Translations under genes and position numbers: made by a program
Notes under the pieces: generated by a model
Database searches by the model: none
What the model was told of the DNA's origin: nothing
Seen by the model: the letters and a program-made list of their open reading frames with translations, nothing else
Shown: positions 7,572 to 14,719 of the stretch, in pieces
How the letters are laid out: every line of letters begins with the position of its first letter
How positions within the stretch are numbered: position 1 is the stretch's first letter
Source of the DNA: Microbacterium hydrocarbonoxydans
Lineage (GTDB): Bacteria > Actinomycetota > Actinomycetes > Actinomycetales > Microbacteriaceae
DNA: 64,000 bases
NCBI RefSeq assembly: GCF_011752045.1
Contig: NZ_JAAKXW010000002.1
Location: 124,001 to 188,000, forward strand
Reading direction: 5' to 3'

Positions 7572-9455
7572 ATGAGCGAACCGGATCTGAGCGCCTCGCA
7601 TTCCGAAACGCCCGCTGACGGCGCCGCGGCGTCACGACGATCCCTCCCGCCCGTGCAGCGCTGGGTGTTCTGGCCGGCGTCCGCCGTGGTCGCCGTGTTC
7701 GTGACCTTCACGCTGGCGGCGCCCCAGCTCGCGGAGTCCCTGTTCCAGGTGGTGCAGACGAGCATCGTCAACGCGTTCAACTGGTATTACGTGCTGATCG
7801 CCGCGTTCTTCGTCGCCTTCAGCCTCTTCCTCGGCTTCAGCCGTTTCGGCGACATCAAGCTGGGCGGCGACGACGACGAGCCCGAGTTCTCGCTGATGTC
7901 GTGGTTCTCCCTCCTGTTCGCGGCGGGCATGGGCATCGGGCTGGTCTTCTACGGGGTCGCCGAGCCGCTCACCCATTTCGTCTCCCCGCGCCCCGGCGTC
8001 GCCGGCACGCCGGAGCAGCTCGCACAGCAGGCCCTGAGCCAGACGTATCTGCATTGGGGTGTGCATGCCTGGTCCATCTACGTCGTGATCGGCCTGGCCC
8101 TCGCCTACGCGATCCACCGCAGACGCCGCCCGATCTCCATCCGCTGGACGCTGGAACCCCTTCTCGGCCGCAGCGTCGAGGGCGGCTGGGGCCACGCGAT
8201 CGACGTGATCGCCCTGGTCGGCACGCTGTTCGGCGTGGCGACCTCGCTGGGCCTCGGCGTGCTGCAGATCAGCGCGGGCCTCGACTCCGCCGGCATCGCC
8301 GACCCCGACGCGACGACGCAGGTGATCATCATCCTCGTCATCACGGTCTTCGTCATGATGTCCGTGCTCTCCGGCGTCACCAAGGGCATGAAGTGGCTGT
8401 CGAACGCGAACCTGATCATGGCAGGACTCCTGGTGCTGTATCTGCTGATCGCAGGACCGAGCGAGTTCCTGCTGCGCGACTTCGTGCAGTCGATCGGCAA
8501 TTACATCCAGAACTTCGTCGGCCTCTCCTTCAACGTGAGCGCCTTCCAGGGTGAGGCCGGCGAGGCCTGGCAGGCGCAATGGACCTCGTTCTACTGGGGC
8601 TGGTGGATCTCCTGGGCGCCTTTCGTCGGCATCTTCATCGCCCGCATCTCCAAGGGGCGCACGGTGCGGGAGTTCGTCGCCGGCGTCATCCTGGTGCCGA
8701 CCCTGCTCGGCATCCTCTGGTTCGCGGTCCTCGGCGGTTCGGCACTGGCCATCGAGCTCGAGCATCCGGGCACGCTCACCTCCGATGGGAAGGTCGATCT
8801 GCAGGGCGCCCTGTTCGCGCTGCTGCAGCACGTCCCTGGCACATCGATCATCAGCATCGGCCTGCTCCTGCTGATCGCCATCTTCTTCATCACCTCGGCC
8901 GACTCGGGCGCGCTGGTCATGGGCATGATCGCGACCGGCGGCCAGCAGAATCCGAAGCGCTGGATCCGCGCGTTCTTCGTCCTGGTGACGGCCGCCCTCG
9001 CCATCGCGCTGCTGCTCGCCGGCGGGCTCACCGCGCTGCAGACCGCCGCGATCACGATCGCGCTCCCGTTCAGCTTCGTGCTGCTGCTGATCTGCTGGGC
9101 GACGACGCTGGCCTTCATCCGCGAGCGCCGCGCCTACGCCCGCGCTCAGCGTGCGCAGCTGATCGATCGCATCGGCGAGTACTACGGCCTGGAGGTCGAA
9201 TCGCATGACGAGCGCGGCATCCTCGGCGCGCAGCCCCGGTGGATGCGCCAGCTGCAGCGCAGGTTCCGGATGCCGGTGGCCCCGGCGAGTCCGGCGCGCG
9301 TCCGCCCGCAGGTGCTGTCGGAGGAGGCGCGATCGGATGCCGGGCCGGCGACGCTCGACGTCGACGAGCTGGTGTCCTCCGACGAGCTGTCGGCGCACGA
9401 CGACGCCGACATCCCCGCGCACGGCGAGGACGAGCCCCCGCTGCTGCCCCGGTGA
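7572..9455 (+). CDS. BCCT-family betaine/choline/carnitine transporter
   Basis: This 627-residue transporter has 12 predicted membrane segments. The BCCT signature is clear: SWFSLLFAAGMGIGLVFYGVAEPLTHF with the Gly-rich helix 1, HWGVHAWSIYVVIGLALAYA, and TSFYWGWWISWAPFVGIFIARISKGRTVREF with the aromatic box region. It probably imports glycine betaine or a related osmolyte with sodium. The N-terminal hydrophilic arm is about 30 residues, and the C-terminal arm from about 525 on is long and ends in a strongly acidic tail. In BetP the termini sense osmotic stress, but the helical basic tail of BetP is not obvious here. Confidence 0.92.
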   Translation: MSEPDLSASHSETPADGAAASRRSLPPVQRWVFWPASAVVAVFVTFTLAAPQLAESLFQVVQTSIVNAFNWYYVLIAAFFVAFSLFLGFSRFGDIKLGGDDDEPEFSLMSWFSLLFAAGMGIGLVFYGVAEPLTHFVSPRPGVAGTPEQLAQQALSQTYLHWGVHAWSIYVVIGLALAYAIHRRRRPISIRWTLEPLLGRSVEGGWGHAIDVIALVGTLFGVATSLGLGVLQISAGLDSAGIADPDATTQVIIILVITVFVMMSVLSGVTKGMKWLSNANLIMAGLLVLYLLIAGPSEFLLRDFVQSIGNYIQNFVGLSFNVSAFQGEAGEAWQAQWTSFYWGWWISWAPFVGIFIARISKGRTVREFVAGVILVPTLLGILWFAVLGGSALAIELEHPGTLTSDGKVDLQGALFALLQHVPGTSIISIGLLLLIAIFFITSADSGALVMGMIATGGQQNPKRWIRAFFVLVTAALAIALLLAGGLTALQTAAITIALPFSFVLLLICWATTLAFIRERRAYARAQRAQLIDRIGEYYGLEVESHDERGILGAQPRWMRQLQRRFRMPVAPASPARVRPQVLSEEARSDAGPATLDVDELVSSDELSAHDDADIPAHGEDEPPLLPR

Positions 9456-9503
9456 CGGGGTGCGGGAGATGTCAATCCCCTGACGCGCACGATCACCTCG
9501 CCG

Positions 9504-9509
9504 TAGCGT
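9504..9509 (+). promoter_or_regulatory. -10 box of the acidic small protein gene (leaderless type)
   Basis: TAGCGT lies 6 bases before the ATG at 9516, with CTGACG 18 bases upstream as a possible -35. Confidence 0.5.
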
Positions 9510-9515
9510 CGCCTC

Positions 9516-9848
9516 ATGGACGAGAACATGGACCGCACCCCGCACCCCGAAGAGCCCGCAGAAGGCGCAGCCGGTGGCGGAGACTCACTCGGGCACCGCA
9601 CTCCGCACCCCGAGGAACCCGCAGAGGGTTCCGGCGACGCCACCCGCGGCGGCCACACCGGGGATCCCGAGGAGATCCCCGAGCACAACAGCGCCCCTGA
9701 CGGCGTGCCCGGAGAGTCCGGGGAACCCGGAGAGCGGCAGGATTCCCCGCTCGGCGGCGACGAGACGACTGAGGAGCAGCTCGATTCCGACAACGCCGTC
9801 GAAGACGACACTCTCAAGACGCTCGACCCCGACGACCCGCCTGCCTGA
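9516..9848 (+). CDS. acidic, repeat-bearing hypothetical protein
   Basis: This 110-residue protein is almost entirely Glu, Asp, Pro and Gly and should be disordered. RTPHPEEPAEG occurs twice (about residues 7-17 and 28-38), a recent internal duplication. A C-terminal block (TEEQLDSDNAVEDDTLKTLDPDDPPA in outline) looks less repetitive and may be the conserved part. There are no cysteines, membrane segments or signal peptide. The dedicated promoter supports it being a real gene. Function unknown. Confidence 0.6.
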   Translation: MDENMDRTPHPEEPAEGAAGGGDSLGHRTPHPEEPAEGSGDATRGGHTGDPEEIPEHNSAPDGVPGESGEPGERQDSPLGGDETTEEQLDSDNAVEDDTLKTLDPDDPPA

Positions 9849-9855
9849 GGTCGGC

Positions 9856-10449
9856 TCAGGCCGCGCCGGCCGCGCCCGCCAGTGAGCCGACGGCGATGCC
9901 GAGCACCAGCAGCGCCGGCGCGCCGAACGCAGTCGCCCACGCCAGCGGCGTCCACCGTGCGGCGGGCACGCCGTCGGCATCCGCCCTGCGCACGGTGAAG
10001 GAGAGGACCAGCACGGCGATCCACGAGAGGATCGCGAAGAACACGGCGATCACGAAGATCACCTGCTCGCCCGTCTCCGTGATCGGCAGTCCGAGCGTGG
10101 TCCGCACGAACGACGTGGTCTCGCCGGTGTCGCCGAAGTCCGTGAGGGAGACCACCATCGCGAGCCAGCTCCACCAGTTCAGGAACAGCAGCGAGGTGAC
10201 AGGGCCCGGGGTGGACCGGTATCCGCGCCTGCGGAGGACGATCTGCGGCAACATCCCGAGCAGACCGGCGATCGGGAGGATGATCCAGGAGAACAGCAGC
10301 AGCGCGAAGGCGATCCAGCCGCCGCCGCTGAAGAACCCGCCGAACACGAACAGCGCCGGCAGGAGCCAGCTCATCCACCACCACAGGCGCCAGGCGAACA
10401 GGTGGATGCCCGGTTCCCGCGGGCCGGCCGGTAGTGCGTGCTCTGTCAT
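9856..10449 (-). CDS. hypothetical membrane protein
   Basis: This 197-residue protein has five or so hydrophobic segments: residues about 20-38, 42-65, 85-103, 128-150 and 168-190. The ATG at 10449 follows a GGGGGAG ribosome site, and a TAGGCT -10 box lies upstream. It is convergent with the acidic-protein gene, with a 7-base gap. I do not recognise a family. No catalytic motif is visible; RRRGYRSTPGPVTSL is the only notable cytosolic loop. Confidence 0.65.
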   Translation of the reverse strand: MTEHALPAGPREPGIHLFAWRLWWWMSWLLPALFVFGGFFSGGGWIAFALLLFSWIILPIAGLLGMLPQIVLRRRGYRSTPGPVTSLLFLNWWSWLAMVVSLTDFGDTGETTSFVRTTLGLPITETGEQVIFVIAVFFAILSWIAVLVLSFTVRRADADGVPAARWTPLAWATAFGAPALLVLGIAVGSLAGAAGAA

Positions 10450-10491
10450 GTCTCCCCCCGCCCTCAGCCTAGCGTCGGGCTCGCGAAACGA

Positions 10492-10547
10492 TGCGGGGCC
10501 AGAAGTGCACGCTCTGACGGCTCATCACGTGCACTTCTGACCCCGCA
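10492..10547. terminator. 19-bp hairpin downstream of rocD
   Basis: Arms 10492-10510 and 10529-10547 (TGCGGGGCCAGAAGTGCAC and its complement) match at 18 of 19 positions, with an 18-base loop. It starts 18 bases after the rocD stop and has no T-run, as is common for actinobacterial hairpin terminators. Confidence 0.6.
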
Positions 10548-10564
10548 CGGGTCCGGATCGGGGA

Positions 10565-11782
10565 TCAGGCGCCGAGGACCACCCTCAGCTGCTCGACCGC
10601 CCAGTCGAGCTCGGTCGCCCGGATCACCAGGGGCGGGGCGATGCGGATGGTCTGGCCGTGGGTGTCCTTCACGAGAACGCCGCGCTCGAGGAGCTTCTCC
10701 GCGATCTGCCGCCCGGTTCCGAGCGCGGGGTCGATGTCGACGCCCGCCCAGAGGCCGGCGATGCGCACCGCCGTGACGCCGTGGCCGATCAGGGGCTGCA
10801 GCGCCTGGGCGAGGTGCTCGCCGAGCGCGCGGGCGCGCTCCTGGAACTCGCCGGTCTCGAGCATCTCGACGACCCGGAGGCCGACGGCTGCGGCGAGGGG
10901 GTTGCCGCCGAAGGTCGACCCGTGCTCACCCGGCTGGATCACGCCGAGGACGTCACGGTCGCCGACCACGGCGGAGACCGGCAGGATGCCGCCGCCGAGC
11001 GCCTTGCCCAGCAGGTACAGGTCGGGCACGACGCCCTCCCGGTCGCATGCGAAGGTCTCGCCCACCCGGCCGAGGCCGGACTGGATCTCGTCGGCGATGA
11101 AGAGCACACGGCGCTCGTCGCAGATCTCGCGGATGCGGCGGAGGTAGCCCTCCGGCGGGATGATCACGCCGCCCTCGCCCTGGATCGGCTCGATCAGCAC
11201 GGCGGCGGTGTCGTCGGTGATCGCCGCGGCGACGGCATCCGCGTCCCCATAGGGGACGACGTCGAACCCGGGCGTGTAGGGGCCGAAGCCGGCCCTGGCC
11301 TGCTCGTCGTCGCTGAAGCTGACGATCGTCGTGGTGCGGCCGTGGAAGTTGCCTGCGGCGACGACGATGCGCGCCTTGCCGTCGGCGATGCCCTTGACCC
11401 GGTAGCCCCAGGCGCGCGCGACCTTGATGCCGGTCTCGACGGCCTCGGCGCCGGTGTTCATCGGCAGGACCATGTCCTTGCCAGCCAGCTCCGCGAGCGC
11501 CGCGGCGAACGGCTCCAGCCGGTCGCTCATGAACGCGCGGCTGGTGAGGGTGACGCGGCCGAGCTGCTCGGTGAGCGCGGCGACCAGAGCCGGATGCCGG
11601 TGGCCGAAGTTCACGGCCGAGTAGGCGGCGAGCAGGTCGAGGTAGCGCCTGCCCTCGACGTCCGTCACCCAGGCGCCCTCCCCGCGCGCGATGATGACCG
11701 GCAGCGGGTGGTAGTTGTGGGCGACGTGCGGCTCGGCGACGACCTCGTCCGGTCCCTGAGCCTGCCGAAGGGCCGTCGTCAC
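10565..11782 (-). CDS. rocD: ornithine aminotransferase
   Basis: This 405-residue class-III PLP aminotransferase converts ornithine and 2-oxoglutarate to glutamate semialdehyde/pyrroline-5-carboxylate. YLDLLAAYSAVNFGHRHP, the PLP-contacting NTGAEAVETGIK, FIADEIQSGLGRVG with the PLP-binding Asp, and LLGKALGGGILPVSAV with the Schiff-base Lys are all intact and of the ornithine aminotransferase subtype. The GTG at 11782 was chosen because it overlaps the stop of the upstream hydrolase gene by 4 bases (GTGA). The product feeds the P5C dehydrogenase half of PutA encoded at 14.7-18.4 kb. Confidence 0.93.
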   Translation of the reverse strand: MTTALRQAQGPDEVVAEPHVAHNYHPLPVIIARGEGAWVTDVEGRRYLDLLAAYSAVNFGHRHPALVAALTEQLGRVTLTSRAFMSDRLEPFAAALAELAGKDMVLPMNTGAEAVETGIKVARAWGYRVKGIADGKARIVVAAGNFHGRTTTIVSFSDDEQARAGFGPYTPGFDVVPYGDADAVAAAITDDTAAVLIEPIQGEGGVIIPPEGYLRRIREICDERRVLFIADEIQSGLGRVGETFACDREGVVPDLYLLGKALGGGILPVSAVVGDRDVLGVIQPGEHGSTFGGNPLAAAVGLRVVEMLETGEFQERARALGEHLAQALQPLIGHGVTAVRIAGLWAGVDIDPALGTGRQIAEKLLERGVLVKDTHGQTIRIAPPLVIRATELDWAVEQLRVVLGA

Positions 11783-12657
11783 TTCGCACCCCGCAGCTCG
11801 AGGGTGCAGCACTTGATGCCGCCGCCGCCGAGGAGGAGCTCGGAGAGGTCGACGAGGATCGGGTTGTATCCGCGCTCGCGGAGCTGCTTCTCGAAGCCCT
11901 TGGCGCGCGGCGAGATGATGACGTTGTAGCCGTCGCTGGCGGAGTTCAGGCCGAAGACGGCGCCGTCCTCGTCGGACACGAGGATCGCGTCGGGGAATCG
12001 CTCCTCGAGGATCGCGCGGCTGGCGTCGTCGAAGGCGCCGGGGAGGTAGGCGATGTTGGCGTGCTCGGGGCCGCCGTTCTCCACGCCCTGCACCGGGTCG
12101 AGCACGGCGATCGCGGTGTCGAGGTGGTAGAACCGCGGGTCGACGAGGTTCAGCGAGACGACCTCGCGGCCGAAGACCTCGCCCACCTCGCGGTGGCTGT
12201 CGCCGGTGGAGCGGAAGCCGGTGCCGGCGAGGATGACGTCGCCGACGAGCAGGAAGTCGCCCTCGCCCTCGTTGACCTCTTCCGGGAGGACGGTGTCGTA
12301 GCCGGCGGCGCGGAACCAGTCGGCGAAGGCGGGAGCCTCGCCGGCGCGCTCCTCGAAGCGGAACTTCGGCACGTACGCACGGCCGTCGATGAGGAAGCCG
12401 CCGTTGGCGGTGTAGACCATGTCCGGGTAGCCCGCGAGCGGCTCGATGAGCTCGACCTCGTGGCCGAGCTCGAGGTACAGGTCGTGCAGCTTCTGCCACT
12501 GCGCGACGGCCTTGGCGGTGTCGGTCGGCTTGGCCGGCTCCATCCACGGGTTGATCGTGTAGCTCACCGTGAAGTGCTCCGGCTTGCACATCAGGTAGCG
12601 GCGGTGGTGCGCCGTGCGCGCGGGCACAGGGGTGACGGACGTCTCGGGCGTCGACAT
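11779..12657 (-). CDS. guanidine-modifying hydrolase, ArgZ-like arginine dihydrolase (usually annotated dimethylargininase)
   Basis: This 292-residue enzyme has the amidinotransferase fold. RYLMCKPEHFTVSYTINPWME, PDMVYTANGGFLI, FRSTGDSH, RFYHLDTAIAVL and GGGGIKCCTLEL with nucleophile Cys283 give the active-site set. Generic annotation would be dimethylargininase (ddaH). The N-terminal motifs follow, from memory, cyanobacterial ArgZ/AgrE more closely, including Asn36 and Asn85 in place of ArgZ Asn22 and Asn71, residues tied there to releasing two ammonia molecules and ornithine. Coupling to rocD, which needs ornithine rather than citrulline, supports that reading. The ATG follows a GAGGAG ribosome site. 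Confidence 0.8.
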   Translation of the reverse strand: MSTPETSVTPVPARTAHHRRYLMCKPEHFTVSYTINPWMEPAKPTDTAKAVAQWQKLHDLYLELGHEVELIEPLAGYPDMVYTANGGFLIDGRAYVPKFRFEERAGEAPAFADWFRAAGYDTVLPEEVNEGEGDFLLVGDVILAGTGFRSTGDSHREVGEVFGREVVSLNLVDPRFYHLDTAIAVLDPVQGVENGGPEHANIAYLPGAFDDASRAILEERFPDAILVSDEDGAVFGLNSASDGYNVIISPRAKGFEKQLRERGYNPILVDLSELLLGGGGIKCCTLELRGAK

Positions 12658-12858
12658 GGATGCTCCTCGGAACGGATGCGGCGGACGCTGTCCAGGGGCC
12701 CGGCGGTCCTTCGCCCGTCCTCATTCTCTCGAGAAGGATGCGGGGAAGATGCGACACGGGCACGCCGGCATCCATTCTGTCATCCGCCCCTGTGCCTCGC
12801 CAGAGAACGCGCCCCCGCCCTGCCGCCGCTGCTCGGCTCGCCTCGCTCCGGTATCCGC

Positions 12859-12914
12859 TCCGGTCGCACTTCAGCACGGTGCGGCAGCCGCACACCGGCG
12901 CGGACTGCGACCGG
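12859..12914. repeat. dispersed inverted repeat, copy A
   Basis: Outer arms TCCGGTCGCACTT (from 12859) and its near complement ending at 12914, with a separate inner GGTGCGG/CCGCACACC stem. It ends 10 bases before the stop of the MDR oxidoreductase gene. This is the most degenerate of the five copies. Confidence 0.65.
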
Positions 12915-12923
12915 AACGTCGGG

Positions 12924-13919
12924 TCAGGTGCCCCGTACCACCAGCTTGCCGACGACGTGGCCGTCCTCGAGGCGGGCGAGGGCGGCGGATGCCTCGGCGA
13001 ACGGGTACTCCTGCGCGATCACGGGCGCGATGCGCCCCTCGGAGAGGAGCTCGAGCAGCCGGGTCAGCACCTCGGGCCTGCTCGCGGCGGTGAGAGGGCG
13101 GATGCGCGGTCCCGGCGTGAGCGAGAGGAATGCGGCCTTCAGCATCCGCGGCACCGGACCGAGGATGTGACCGCCGTCGCCCGTCACGAGGACCACCGCG
13201 CCGCCAGGGGCGGTGAGGCGGCGCAGGTCGCGCAGCGCGATGCCGCCGGCGATGTCGATCACGGCGTCGAAGCGACCGCCGGGGATGGCGGAGAGCGGCT
13301 CCCGGCGATGGTCCAGTGTGCGCACCGCCCCGAGGCGTTCGACGACGGCCGCGTTCCGCGCGGCGCAGGTCGCCCAGACCTCGGCGCCGCGGAGGGCCGC
13401 GAGCTGGACGGCGAAGGTCCCCACTCCCCCTGAGGCGCCGATCACGAGCACGCGGGGGGTCGGAGAGCCGGCGCCGACGCCGGCGAGGTCCAGGGCCTGC
13501 CACGCTGTGCCCGCGGCGACCGGGAGGCATGCCGCGGCCTCGGCGGTGACGCCGGGCGGCACCGGAACGACGCGCTCGGCGGGGATGGTCGCGTACTCGG
13601 CCAGCCCGCCGCCGCCGAAGAGCTCCCCGATCACCTGCTCGCCGATCTCGACGCCGATCGCGTTCGCCCCCGCCGCGACGATCTCACCCGCGATGTCCAT
13701 TCCGCGCACGGCATACTTCGGACGGGTGAGGCCGAAGACCGGACGGACGAGGAGCGGATCGCCGAGCATCAGACGCACGTCGCCGGCGTTCAGCGCCGTC
13801 GCGCGCACCCGTACGAGCACCTCCCCCGGCCGCGGCTCGGGCACCGGGATCTCGTGCAGCCTTGCGCCGGACGCGGATCCGTACCGCTCGTTCCGCCAGG
13901 CCTGCATCAGCTCCGCCAT
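12924..13919 (-). CDS. zinc-independent MDR oxidoreductase (quinone oxidoreductase-like)
   Basis: This 331-residue medium-chain dehydrogenase/reductase has an N-terminal GroES-like domain (PRPGEVLVRVRATALNAGDVRLMLGD) and a Rossmann domain with VLVIGASGGVGTFAVQLA for NAD(P)H. The zinc-ligand cysteines of alcohol dehydrogenases are absent, so a quinone or enone reductase is likely. It starts 1 base after the XRE regulator stop, so it is the third gene of that operon and its expression should follow the XRE-controlled promoter near 14.6 kb. The substrate is unknown. Confidence 0.87.
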   Translation of the reverse strand: MAELMQAWRNERYGSASGARLHEIPVPEPRPGEVLVRVRATALNAGDVRLMLGDPLLVRPVFGLTRPKYAVRGMDIAGEIVAAGANAIGVEIGEQVIGELFGGGGLAEYATIPAERVVPVPPGVTAEAAACLPVAAGTAWQALDLAGVGAGSPTPRVLVIGASGGVGTFAVQLAALRGAEVWATCAARNAAVVERLGAVRTLDHRREPLSAIPGGRFDAVIDIAGGIALRDLRRLTAPGGAVVLVTGDGGHILGPVPRMLKAAFLSLTPGPRIRPLTAASRPEVLTRLLELLSEGRIAPVIAQEYPFAEASAALARLEDGHVVGKLVVRGT

Positions 13920-13920
13920 G

Positions 13921-14136
13921 TCACACCTCCGGGTACTCGAAGAGGTCGTCGATCCCGAGGCCGAAGGCGCGGGCGATCTGGAACGCGAGCTCGAGCGTCG
14001 GCGAGTACTTCTGCTGCTCGATCGCGATGAGGGTCTGCCTGGTCACGCCGATCGTGCGGGCGAGCTCGGCCTGGGTGAGGCCCGCCGCCTCGCGATGGGC
14101 GCGGATGCTGTTCGAGACGAGGGTGGGCTTGACCAT
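13921..14136 (-). CDS. small XRE-family regulator (YozG-like)
   Basis: This 71-residue single-domain Cro/CI helix-turn-helix protein contains SIRAHREAAGLTQAELARTIGVTRQTLIAIEQQKYSPTLELAFQIARAFG, the usual five-helix core, ending DDLFEYPEV. This short XRE type commonly pairs with a small DUF2178-like membrane protein, as here. Its ATG overlaps the stop of the membrane-protein gene by one base (TGATG). Two near-identical 18-bp palindromes flank the operon promoter, consistent with autoregulation. Confidence 0.9.
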   Translation of the reverse strand: MVKPTLVSNSIRAHREAAGLTQAELARTIGVTRQTLIAIEQQKYSPTLELAFQIARAFGLGIDDLFEYPEV

Positions 14137-14570
14137 CAGACAAGCCCCCGGCGGTAGGCGATGACCCGTGCGATGCCTCCGACGACCGCCGAGACCCCGA
14201 AGCCGAAGAACATGGTGTTCGCGATCCAGAACACGTCGGCGCCGACCGCGCAGAGGACGATCACGCCGATTCCGGCGATCGCGACGAAGGCCTGCTCGAC
14301 GCGGCCGCCCATCCGGCTGATGTCGCGGTCCCGGATGTCGGATCGGGTCGCGCCGTCGGGGTCGCGCATGCCCGCGGCGATCCCCCACAGGATCGTCGTG
14401 ACGATGGTGGCCGCGATGCCGATGCCGATCGTCCACAGCATGAGGGGGAACCAGTCGACCGCCGTGAGCGGCCCGCCGTCCGCCTGCTGCAGGACGAGGA
14501 CGACGTACGCCGTCATCGCGATCACGCTGAGGACGAGCCCCGTCCACGCATTGCGCTCCTCGTAGACCAT
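14136..14570 (-). CDS. DUF2178-like small membrane protein
   Basis: This 144-residue protein has four membrane segments (about residues 9-28, 40-64, 93-111, 116-136) and a central RSDIRDRDISRMGGR cytosolic loop, the DERD-type motif of DUF2178-like partners of small XRE regulators. The ATG at 14570 is preferred over one at 14600 because GGGAGG precedes it at the right spacing, and the longer start would lie inside the operator. It is the first gene of the membrane protein-XRE-MDR operon. It may pass a signal to the regulator, but that is inference. Confidence 0.75.
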   Translation of the reverse strand: MVYEERNAWTGLVLSVIAMTAYVVLVLQQADGGPLTAVDWFPLMLWTIGIGIAATIVTTILWGIAAGMRDPDGATRSDIRDRDISRMGGRVEQAFVAIAGIGVIVLCAVGADVFWIANTMFFGFGVSAVVGGIARVIAYRRGLV

Positions 14571-14581
14571 GACGCCTCCCA

Positions 14582-14646
14582 TGTAAAGGATTCTTGACAT
14601 GGGCCAGCGTACGTCGCGGCATCCGCTGTGTCAAGAATTCTTTACA
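14582..14646 (-). promoter_or_regulatory. promoter of the XRE operon with two flanking operators
   Basis: On the minus strand TTGACA (14629-14634) and TACGCT (14606-14611) are 17 bases apart. Operators 14582-14599 and 14629-14646 are inverted copies of TGTAAAGAATTCTTGACA, differing at one base, and each is itself nearly palindromic around GAATTC. One covers the -35, the other begins at about +1. Confidence 0.75.
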
Positions 14647-14656
14647 TTCGCCCGCG

Positions 14657-14714
14657 TTCCGGTCGCAGTTCGGCACGGTGCGACGGGACATGACCGTGCC
14701 GAAGTGCGACCGGA
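14657..14714. repeat. dispersed inverted repeat, copy B
   Basis: Arms TCCGGTCGCAGTTCGGCACG (from 14658) and its complement (14693-14714) match at 21 of 22 positions around a 13-base loop. It lies 6 bases after the putA stop and is the best-preserved copy. Confidence 0.8.
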
Positions 14715-14719
14715 GCGGG

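Noticed and set aside
12700..12800. A TCTCGAGA-centred inverted repeat upstream of the ArgZ-like gene
   Set aside because: Only 8 bases pair cleanly and no promoter element aligns with it, so it is within chance expectation.
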